Shown piece after piece: positions 42,399-49,291 of a stretch of DNA of 58,627 nt. Position numbers and translations under genes: made by a program. Within the stretch, counting starts at the first letter, position 1, and each line of letters opens with the position of its first letter. The notes beneath the pieces were generated by a model, which did no database searches, was not told the DNA's origin, and saw nothing but the letters and a program-made list of their open reading frames with translations. This stretch comes from Rhodoblastus sphagnicola (GTDB lineage Bacteria; Pseudomonadota; Alphaproteobacteria; Rhizobiales; Beijerinckiaceae), in assembly GCF_002937075.1 (NCBI RefSeq), contig NZ_NHSJ01000025.1, forward strand, positions 1-58,627. The letters run 5' to 3'.

Positions 42399-42647
42399 AT
42401 GTGGCGTGATACTGGAAAGCCGGTCAAGGTGTGGGTGCTCGACGCGCGCGCCTGTCTGCCGGTGCTTGTCTTCGTCGTCTATTGGTCGTGGACGACTTTT
42501 TACATCGCGCTGATCGGCGTGATCTCGTTCTCGGTGATCAGTTGGGCCGGCATGACCGTTCCGGTGACGCTGCGGATGATCCGCCGGCTCATTGTCGGCC
42601 CGTTTCGCCCGGCCATTCCTGCCTGGAAATGCAGGAGGCTCGCGTGA
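42399..42647 (+). CDS. icmT: IcmT (TraK) membrane protein
   Basis: 82 residues, ATG behind AGGAGGGG. MWRDTGKPVKVWVLDARACLPVLVF and the hydrophobic FYIALIGVISFSVISWAGM, then TLRMIRRLIVGPFRPA, match IcmT/TraK closely in length and order. One or two membrane segments (about 18-50). Required for the transfer pore. The stop overlaps the next start (GTGA). Confidence 0.9.
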   Translation: MWRDTGKPVKVWVLDARACLPVLVFVVYWSWTTFYIALIGVISFSVISWAGMTVPVTLRMIRRLIVGPFRPAIPAWKCRRLA

Positions 42648-43054
42648 CCGAAGGTCTTAACGTCGCCTATGTGGCGGAGGTCGTGCGCCTGCTCCTGCTC
42701 GATTGCGGGCGTGACGTGCTGCTGGAGGATCGGGCAGGGGGCGAGGTCATTATCGTTCCCCCGGATGCGGCGGCGGCGCCCGATGGGCTGCTGCCGGTGT
42801 TCCTGGCCTCGGGCGAAGCGCTCGCGCTCGATGCGTTTGGCGAGACCTTCGGTCTGAAGCTCGATCGCGATATCGGCGCGTTCTTCTCCTGGCGGGTGGA
42901 GGCGATCGCGGCCGAGACGGTCTCGGAAGTGCTCCTGGCGACCATGGAGGCGATCGCGCAGGCGACGACGGAGCGCGGCATCATGGTGCTGGAGTTTCCT
43001 CGGGTGTTCGATGAAGCCGCCGCGAGATACGAAGCCCGAAGGGCCTCAAAATGA
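42644..43054 (+). CDS. TraL-position protein downstream of icmT
   Basis: 136 residues from GTG 42644 (AGGAGG 5 nt upstream); the frame reaches back to 42431 through icmT and is rejected there. ATG 42629 would also be possible. Soluble, acidic, no signal peptide: VAYVAEVVRLLLLDCGRDVLLED, DIGAFFSWRVEAIAAETVSEVLL. In R64 the gene after traK is traL; I assign the position, not homology. It overlaps both neighbours by four bases, so it is translationally coupled. Confidence 0.6.
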   Translation: MTEGLNVAYVAEVVRLLLLDCGRDVLLEDRAGGEVIIVPPDAAAAPDGLLPVFLASGEALALDAFGETFGLKLDRDIGAFFSWRVEAIAAETVSEVLLATMEAIAQATTERGIMVLEFPRVFDEAAARYEARRASK

Positions 43055-43563
43055 GGCGGCGCGCGACGATCCTCGGCGGCGCGGTCGCCTGCGCTATGAT
43101 GTTTGTCATCGGGAGCGGCGCTCGCGCCGACGAAACCATGGTCGAGGCTTGCCTCAAGGCGGCGGCGAGCGCGCATCAAGTGCCCGCCGGCGTGCTGGTG
43201 CTTTTGTTGCAGGTCGAACGCGGGCGCCTGGGCGCCGTGAGCCCCAACAAGAACGACACGGTCGATATCGGTCCGATGCAGGTCAACGATATCTGGGTGG
43301 GAAAGCTGGCGCAGCGCTGGAGGACGTCCAAGGATGCGGCCTATCTCGCGTTGAGGGATAATTTTTGCGCCAATGTCGAGGCGGGCGCGTGGATTTTGCG
43401 CCAGGCGCTCGACGAAGCGCCGGGCAATTTGTGGGAAGGCGTGGCGATCTATCACTCGCATAATCCCAGCCATAAGAGGGCCTATCTCAAGAGCGTCTAT
43501 GAACAGGCCATGCGCCTGCGTCGCGAGCAGGGAATCGCCTCGCTTGAAAGGACGGCGAAATGA
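43051..43563 (+). CDS. Lytic transglycosylase of the transfer system
   Basis: 170 residues. Signal peptide to about residue 26 (SGARA). SLT domain with catalytic Glu56 in LLQVERGRLG, followed by DIGPMQVNDIW (72-81) and GVAIYHSHNP. Cleaves peptidoglycan so that the channel can cross the cell wall, like VirB1 in other systems. Overlaps both neighbours by four bases. This is the clearer of the two transglycosylases in the window. Confidence 0.88.
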   Translation: MRRRATILGGAVACAMMFVIGSGARADETMVEACLKAAASAHQVPAGVLVLLLQVERGRLGAVSPNKNDTVDIGPMQVNDIWVGKLAQRWRTSKDAAYLALRDNFCANVEAGAWILRQALDEAPGNLWEGVAIYHSHNPSHKRAYLKSVYEQAMRLRREQGIASLERTAK

Positions 43564-44714
43564 CGCCGGCGCGGGGATACCGGGGCGGCGGGGGCGGCGG
43601 CGATTCGACGGCGGTGCTGTTCGTGGTGATCCTGGCCGGCGGCGGTGTGTTGCTGTGGCTGTCATGGCAGTCCTATCACGCGGAAATCAGCACTGTCGCG
43701 ATGTGGATCGCCCATTGGGAAATGCAGGCGATCGGGGAAATCTCCGACCGATTCCGCATGGCCGACGCCCAGGTCATGCGAGCCAATCCCGTGAACGTAA
43801 AGTTCGATCAGCTTGTCCGGCTCTATCGGAATATCGGCGCGTTCTTCATTTATCCGGCGGTCGGGATCACGGCGAGCCTCGCGCTGCTGTGTTTTACGCG
43901 CGCTGGAAACCAAAGGTTCTCGCGCCGGCTCGATCTCGAAGGCCTGATGCGTGAGCAAGCCAAGAGTTTTCCATTCATCTCGTGGACGGTCGGCAGGAAG
44001 CTCGGGCTCGCCGGCGTGCGCAAGGACCGTCCGCGTCCGGCCGATCCGGCTCTGCGGCCCGAGGAATGGGTGCGGTTTTGGGCGACCGGAGAGGATGGCG
44101 GTTTTGACGAATTGATGGCGCGCGAAGCCTTCGCTCGGCAATTGGGCAAACCCTGGCGCGGCCTCAAGAACGCGCCGGCTGCGGTGAAGTGCATGCTGGC
44201 GGTGTTCGCCCTCCACGACGCTTGTCGGCGGGACGAGGCGGTCAATCTGCTCGGGCTTTTGTCGGCGTCGCTTCGGCTCGATAGAGACGACGGGCCGGCT
44301 GGCCCGGAACAAGCGCTGGCGTTTTCCCGTGAGGTCGTGGAAATGGCGGAGCAGGTCTTGAGCGAACAGGCCATCGCCTTACGCCCGATCGAGGCGATGG
44401 GGCGGCACTTCTTTTCGACGACGGGCCTGATGACGGTGTTGTGCGAGGCGCGGGCGCGGGCCGGCGCTCTGGCTCCGGCGCAATTCGCGTTTCTGAAACT
44501 CGTTGATCGCGATTTGTGGTGGGCGTTGCATTCCCTTGGCTTTGAAAGCGACGGACGGCGCGCCCATCCTCATCCTTGCCCGCGCGTCGAGGCAGTCGCC
44601 GCCCGCAGTCATTGGGAGGCCGAAAGGGGCGTCGGTCGCGCCTTGGCCATCCCCGAATTGGACAGCGCAATCGCTGCTTTGAAAATCGCATTGAAAGGGC
44701 AGGGCGCGTTTTGA
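43560..44714 (+). CDS. dotM: DotM/IcmP (TrbA) coupling-complex protein
   Basis: 384 residues. Gly-rich N-terminus, two membrane segments (about 18-36 and 94-112), then the cytoplasmic IcmP domain: LMREQAKSFPFISWTVGRKLGL, REAFARQLGKPWRGLKNAPAAVKCMLAVFALHDACRRDEA, and IEAMGRHFFSTTGLMTVLCEARARAG. DotM partners DotL and DotN at the inner membrane and recruits substrates. Full length. Confidence 0.9.
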   Translation: MTPARGYRGGGGGGDSTAVLFVVILAGGGVLLWLSWQSYHAEISTVAMWIAHWEMQAIGEISDRFRMADAQVMRANPVNVKFDQLVRLYRNIGAFFIYPAVGITASLALLCFTRAGNQRFSRRLDLEGLMREQAKSFPFISWTVGRKLGLAGVRKDRPRPADPALRPEEWVRFWATGEDGGFDELMAREAFARQLGKPWRGLKNAPAAVKCMLAVFALHDACRRDEAVNLLGLLSASLRLDRDDGPAGPEQALAFSREVVEMAEQVLSEQAIALRPIEAMGRHFFSTTGLMTVLCEARARAGALAPAQFAFLKLVDRDLWWALHSLGFESDGRRAHPHPCPRVEAVAARSHWEAERGVGRALAIPELDSAIAALKIALKGQGAF

Positions 44715-44715
44715 G

Positions 44716-44724
44716 TTCGCGCCA
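44716..44724 (+). promoter_or_regulatory. Transfer-region leader motif upstream of the dotL unit
   Basis: TTTGAGTTCGCGCCAATG directly after the dotM stop, 51 nt before the ATG at 44767. Confidence 0.6.
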
Positions 44725-44766
44725 ATGCCTCCGATCCTCGCATCATCGATCTGGAGGATGATGTCG

Positions 44767-45180
44767 ATGACGCAGGAATTTGAGGCGGCGAACGAACGGA
44801 TGGTCAAAGTCGAGTTGCACCTTCACTTGTCGGTAGCGGGAGACCCCCGCCCGGATTGGCGGGACTGGCCGGGCGGCCCGAACGCGGCGCCGCAGCTGGA
44901 ACCGCCGAGGCCCCGACGCTTGCTGGCGAAGTCTTTCACCGTAGTCAGCCTGCTGATTGTCGGTGGAATTGGCGCGAGCTTTGTCCATCGCGTTCTGGAA
45001 AACAGCGCCACAAGCCGCGCGGAGTTCGCCACCCCGCCGCTGACGCAACTGCCGTCAATGGCGGACATACCGAGGGAGGTTGTGCCGGCGCCTGCGCCGA
45101 ATCCAAGACCCGAGGTGAATGCGGGTGAAAACAGCGGGGAACCGTCTCGTCGGGGAACCGGAGCCTTCGGCCTGCGCTGA
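44767..45180 (+). CDS. Single-pass membrane protein between dotM and dotL
   Basis: 137 residues from ATG 44767, nine bases after GGAGG; ATG 44758 and 44761 overlap that site. One membrane segment (about 58-78, FTVVSLLIVGGIGASFV) and a Pro-rich periplasmic tail. An N-terminal stretch VKVELHLHLSVAGDP is unusual in having alternating His. In R64 the gene between trbA and trbC is trbB, a thioredoxin; this is not one. No family recognised. Confidence 0.6.
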   Translation: MTQEFEAANERMVKVELHLHLSVAGDPRPDWRDWPGGPNAAPQLEPPRPRRLLAKSFTVVSLLIVGGIGASFVHRVLENSATSRAEFATPPLTQLPSMADIPREVVPAPAPNPRPEVNAGENSGEPSRRGTGAFGLR

Positions 45181-45225
45181 GGCGCGGCGTTATTTCGGGA
45201 TCGGGGACAAGTTGGAAGTGAGGCG

Positions 45226-47583
45226 ATGCTGCAACGTGAGATCGTAGGTCCGCAAGAGCGCTTTGAGGTGTCGAGCAGTCGGCTCAGGCGCGACGTGCGG
45301 CCCCTGACCACGCGGATGGCCGAATTCCTCCTGAGCGAGGCGTCGGGTCTGGTTCTCTCCCTCGCCGCAGGAGCGATGGTGATTGAACCGGCGCTCGTAA
45401 ACCTGTTGGCCCCGGCGTCGGTGATCTACGCGATCATGGTCTTGAAGCGGAAGTTGACCCTGCCTCTGCGGCTTCCGATGAGCGCGCGGACCAAGGACTA
45501 CAATTATCCCTCCCCGGCGGATCGGAGCCCCAGGCGCGCCGCCGGGACCATTTATCTTGGCCGCGATCTCAAGGGCCGGGAGCTGTGGCTGTCATCGGAT
45601 GACGGGCGACAGCACGCGACTGTGCCGGGCACGACCGGCGCCGGCAAGACAACGGCGCTGGTCGGCTTTCTCACCAATGCGCTGGCGCATGGCAGCGGCT
45701 TCGTGTTGGTCGACGGTAAAGCCGACAACAAGCTCTTTGGCGAGATTCTGGCGCTCGCGCGACGGTTCGGGCGGGAAGACGACGTCTTGTGCTTGAACTT
45801 CATGACGGCGTCGGGCGAGAAGCAATCGAACACGTTCAATCCGTTCGCTGTGGGCAACGCCGATGCGATCGGTGAAATGTTGTCGAGCCAACTCGGGGAG
45901 ACGACCTCGGGCGATTCCAATCAGGTGTTCCGCGACCGCGCCGTCGCGCTGGTCGGAACCTTGTCGCCGGTGCTGGTGTGGATGCGCGACAACAAGGGCG
46001 TTTCGCTCAACATCGAGACGATCCGCCAGAGCTTTGAACTGCGCTGCATCTGGAAGGTGGCGATCAACAGGGTCTTCGAGCTTCGCGATCCCGCGACCGG
46101 CGAGACGCAAGACATCGATGTGTCCGACATTCCGGAGGACGTGATCTATCCGTTGCGCGCCTATCTCGGCGAATTGCCGGCCTACGATATGTCTCTCGCC
46201 TGGAATAAGCAGAAGACCGAGGAGCCGTCGAAGCAGCACGGCTTCGCGGTGTTCTATTTTACCCGCACCTTCGAACTCCTGGGCGTCTCGCTCGGCCACA
46301 TCTTCAAGGTGCAGCAATCCGAAGTGGACATGCGCGACGTCGTGCTCAACCGGCGCATTCTCGTTGTGAACCTCCCCGCGCTCGAAAGCTCGGACGACCG
46401 TCTCGCCGCGCTCGGCAAGATCGTCGTCGCCTCTCTGCGCGGCATGATGGCCCAGATGCTTGGCTCGCGCCTGGAGGGCGATCACGACGCGATCGTCGCC
46501 AACAAGCCGGGTATGGGCTCCGCGCCGTTTCATGTGGTGCTGGACGAAGTGGCGAGTTACGCGACCTCCGGCATGGACCGGATGCTCGCTATGGGACGCG
46601 GCCTGAATTTCATGTTCTGGCTCGGCCTGCAGGAGGTTTCGGGCATTTGGGCGCGGCTGGGGGAGAAAACCGCCTCCCTGCTCGGCAATGCGAATTTGAC
46701 CGTGGCCATGCGTCTGCAGGACGCCAATCGGACGCGGGAATGGATCGAGGGCACGGCGGGCCGGACGATCGTGTCGCAGGTGTCGAACTTTCAGGCGGAC
46801 GACTCCGGGGAATTCACGGGTGCGCGGTCGGCGGATTTGCGGGAGACGTCGCGGATCGATTGGCGTGACCTGCAAAGCCTGATCGAAGGTGAGGCGATCA
46901 TCCTGTTTGGCGGCCGGCGCATCCACGCCAAGCTGTTTCATGCCGATGTGAAGGTGGCCGGACCGATGCGGTTGAACCGCTGTGTCGCGCTGCCGCCGCC
47001 CAACATTGCGAAGATCAACGCCGACGCTGCCGAGGTCGATGCGCTCGTGAACCGGATCGAACGCGGGCTTGGAACTGGCGGCCGGCGCGCGGAACGGTCG
47101 CCAGCCCTGGATTCGATGATCAAGGGCTTCGCGCGCGCCTCGGCCGACGGGCGCGACGCGCAGGCTTGCGTCGCCGAGGCGCTTCGGGCCGCTGGCGCAC
47201 AGGCGCAAGACATGCCGGCGCCAGAGCACTCGGTCGAAGCTTTGGTCGCCACCATGCTGGAGCGGGCGTCGGCCGGGCGGAGCCGTGAGCCGGCGCCGGC
47301 GAGCGGCGATGACCTGATCGAACCGGCCGATCTCGAAACGATCAACAAATTGCTCGCGGTTGAGGAAGCCGCCGGCGGCGATGTCGGGGTGAGCCGAGAG
47401 GCGGTGCGCCGGCTTGTGGGCGTGGCCAAAGCTGGCGGTCACATTGCGCCAGGCGCGGCGATTTCGGCGGACCAATTCGCGAGAATCCGCAGTGAGATCG
47501 GGGCGCTCACGCAAGAAATGGATGCGGCGCGTGGCAAGCTGCAAGAACCGCGTCCGGTCCAAACCGCCAGCATGAGCATGTAA
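45226..47583 (+). CDS. dotL: DotL/IcmO (TrbC) type IV coupling protein
   Basis: 785 residues. Two N-terminal membrane segments (about 36-54 and 57-74), Walker A GTTGAGKTT at 135-143, FVLVDGKADNKLFGEI, Walker B-like PFHVVLDEVASYATSGMDRMLAMGRGLNFMFWLGLQEV, and a C-terminal helical extension typical of DotL that binds accessory proteins. It delivers the DNA-protein substrate to the channel. The presence of dotL, dotM and dotN together indicates a complete coupling complex. Confidence 0.94.
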   Translation: MLQREIVGPQERFEVSSSRLRRDVRPLTTRMAEFLLSEASGLVLSLAAGAMVIEPALVNLLAPASVIYAIMVLKRKLTLPLRLPMSARTKDYNYPSPADRSPRRAAGTIYLGRDLKGRELWLSSDDGRQHATVPGTTGAGKTTALVGFLTNALAHGSGFVLVDGKADNKLFGEILALARRFGREDDVLCLNFMTASGEKQSNTFNPFAVGNADAIGEMLSSQLGETTSGDSNQVFRDRAVALVGTLSPVLVWMRDNKGVSLNIETIRQSFELRCIWKVAINRVFELRDPATGETQDIDVSDIPEDVIYPLRAYLGELPAYDMSLAWNKQKTEEPSKQHGFAVFYFTRTFELLGVSLGHIFKVQQSEVDMRDVVLNRRILVVNLPALESSDDRLAALGKIVVASLRGMMAQMLGSRLEGDHDAIVANKPGMGSAPFHVVLDEVASYATSGMDRMLAMGRGLNFMFWLGLQEVSGIWARLGEKTASLLGNANLTVAMRLQDANRTREWIEGTAGRTIVSQVSNFQADDSGEFTGARSADLRETSRIDWRDLQSLIEGEAIILFGGRRIHAKLFHADVKVAGPMRLNRCVALPPPNIAKINADAAEVDALVNRIERGLGTGGRRAERSPALDSMIKGFARASADGRDAQACVAEALRAAGAQAQDMPAPEHSVEALVATMLERASAGRSREPAPASGDDLIEPADLETINKLLAVEEAAGGDVGVSREAVRRLVGVAKAGGHIAPGAAISADQFARIRSEIGALTQEMDAARGKLQEPRPVQTASMSM

Positions 47584-47598
47584 GTAAGGAGCCCTCCC

Positions 47599-48195
47599 AT
47601 GGTCGATCAGTTGATGTCCGCGAGCGTCGTAGTTCTCGTGGTCGGGGTGATTATTCTCGGCCTCTCTGAGGTCGTCGCTTTTGCGCGTGGCGGACGTCGC
47701 AACGGATTCTCGCTCTGGAGTGAGAAGGCGCGTTATTGCCGCGGGCGATTTCTGAGCCGCAATGAAAAGGAATTCCTGAGCAAACTCGACCGTGTTGTCA
47801 GCGCCCGCTATCGCGTGTTCGCCCAGGTGCGGTTGGCCGACCTGGTTGACGTAGAAGGCTCGAAAGGCGCCCGGTTCGACATGATGCGGCCTGTCTTCGG
47901 CAAGAGCGTCGATTTTGTGGTCTGCGATCGGGCGACGCTCGATCCGGTGATGGTCCTTGAAGTCGATGATCGGACCCACGACGCCAGCGACCGTCGGGGG
48001 CGCGATGCGCTGGTCAATCGGGTCTGCGCCGAGGCCGGTTTGCGGCTCGTGCGTGTCAGAGCTCGGTTTGCCTATAGCGAGATTGGGTTGGGGCAGCTTC
48101 TGCAAGCCAATGGGCTGGCGCTTGCTTCCTTCCCGCCAAATGTGGCCAAGCAAGGCCCTGTGATCCCTGGTTTGATTGTGTCATCCAACAAATAG
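47599..48195 (+). CDS. DUF2726-domain membrane-anchored protein
   Basis: 198 residues from ATG 47599 with AAGGAG upstream. N-terminal membrane segment (about 8-28, ASVVVLVVGVIILGLSEVVAF). DUF2726 domain: FLSRNEKEFLSKLDRVVSARYRVFAQVRLADLV, then VDFVVCDRATLDPVMVLEVDDRTHD. This fold belongs to the PD-(D/E)XK-like nucleases, with D and EVDD as candidate catalytic residues. It follows dotL by 15 bp. It could process DNA at the transfer pore, but that is inference. Confidence 0.82.
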   Translation: MVDQLMSASVVVLVVGVIILGLSEVVAFARGGRRNGFSLWSEKARYCRGRFLSRNEKEFLSKLDRVVSARYRVFAQVRLADLVDVEGSKGARFDMMRPVFGKSVDFVVCDRATLDPVMVLEVDDRTHDASDRRGRDALVNRVCAEAGLRLVRVRARFAYSEIGLGQLLQANGLALASFPPNVAKQGPVIPGLIVSSNK

Positions 48196-48204
48196 GGGCG
48201 TGTC

Positions 48205-48519
48205 ATGGGAAAGAAAACCCTGCAACTTAATGATGCGCAGCAGACTACACTTGATGGCGTATTAAATACATTGGCTGAGCGCGTATATAATTTGCGCAAG
48301 GCTCGGTCCCTGTCTGGCCGCGCTTTGGCGGCGAAGGCGGGTATAGCGCATCCGACAGTCGTCGCAATCGAAGGTGGCGCAATCAACGTATCCATCGCAA
48401 TCCTTGTTCTGCTCGCCCAGGCGCTGGAGGTTGATATTAGCGTATTTTTTGATGTTGGGTTCAATATCAAATCGTCGGATGAGGCGTTTACTAGGGGCGT
48501 TACGACGAGACGTTATTAG
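48205..48519 (+). CDS. XRE-family transcriptional regulator 2
   Basis: 104 residues, helix-turn-helix at about 25-78: VYNLRKARSLSGRALAAKAGIAHPTVVAIEGGAINVSI. Paralogue of the regulator at 24116 (same MGKK start, IEGGAIN motif, similar length). Last gene of the dotL unit, so it is expressed together with the coupling protein. Together the two paralogues bracket the right transfer arm. A feedback role is plausible. Confidence 0.85.
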   Translation: MGKKTLQLNDAQQTTLDGVLNTLAERVYNLRKARSLSGRALAAKAGIAHPTVVAIEGGAINVSIAILVLLAQALEVDISVFFDVGFNIKSSDEAFTRGVTTRRY

Positions 48520-48577
48520 AAATTGATTTTACCAAACTGCTTTGACGCTTGAAGCAGCAAGCCAAAGGAACCGAGAA

Positions 48578-48718
48578 ATGCGCCTTTCGACGCTTCTGTT
48601 GTTCGCAATCGCAGTCGCCTATCTGATCGATCCGGGGGCGACCAAGGCAACGCTGTTGTCCATTTGGCGGGAGCTCGAGGGGCTCGTGGACGCCCTGGCG
48701 TCGCAGCGCAACTGGTGA
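48578..48718 (+). CDS. 46-residue hydrophobic peptide
   Basis: ATG 48578, with AAGGAA 9 nt upstream, to TGA 48716-48718. The sequence starts MRLSTLLLFAIAVAYLIDPG and continues with an amphipathic helix containing WRELEGLVDALASQ. It could be a small membrane protein, or a signal peptide on a very short product. It follows the XRE gene by 58 bp. Confidence 0.45.
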   Translation: MRLSTLLLFAIAVAYLIDPGATKATLLSIWRELEGLVDALASQRNW

Positions 48719-48878
48719 AATAGCCGCGACGCAGAGTCAGCTCGCGAGGGCCAAAGGCGGCGGATAGCGAAAGCGCCGGAAAATGTGCGCTCGAGAGCCG
48801 AAGCGGTCGGTCGCTGGACTTGATAGACGGATTTCCATAAATACCGGCCATTCTTGATATCATTGGGCAGGAGCCAAA

Positions 48879-49259
48879 ATGATCGGATATGTCACGCTTG
48901 GCACAAATGATTTGGCGCGCGGCGCAGTGTTCTATGATGCCTTGGCTCGGGAAATGGGCGTCGGGCGGATGATGGAGACCGAACGCTTTATCGCCTGGGG
49001 CGCGCCGGGCGGCGGAGCAGGGGTCGGTCTGACCAAACCATTTGACGGCGATCGGGCGACCGTTGGCAACGGTGTGGTGGTGGCGCTTGAGGCAAAGGAC
49101 CGAGCGCAGGTCGAGCGCCTTTACGCGATAGCGCTTCAACACGGCGGCACGGATGAAGGAAAACCGGGTGAACGGTTCCCTGGCTTTTATGCGGCCTATT
49201 TTCGGGACCTCGACGGCAACAAGCTGAATGCCTTTGTGATGGAAGCGGTTCCGGGTTAG
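48879..49259 (+). CDS. VOC-superfamily (glyoxalase/bleomycin-resistance type) protein
   Basis: 126 residues, one VOC domain: IGYVTLGTNDLARGAVFYDALAREMG at the start and GFYAAYFRDLDGNKLNAFVM at the end, the usual pattern. Such proteins bind metals and act on small molecules; the substrate is unknown. Preceded by AGGAG. Convergent with the helicase gene. Not part of the transfer system. Confidence 0.88.
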   Translation: MIGYVTLGTNDLARGAVFYDALAREMGVGRMMETERFIAWGAPGGGAGVGLTKPFDGDRATVGNGVVVALEAKDRAQVERLYAIALQHGGTDEGKPGERFPGFYAAYFRDLDGNKLNAFVMEAVPG

Positions 49260-49291
49260 CTGATCGCTGCGAGGAGCGGGACCCGGCCCGG

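Noticed and set aside
45592-48153. Long minus-strand open frame (853 codons) across dotL
   Set aside because: Shadow of dotL and the DUF2726 gene. High GC with C/G-biased third positions keeps antisense frames open; its sequence is Arg/His-rich and has no domain.
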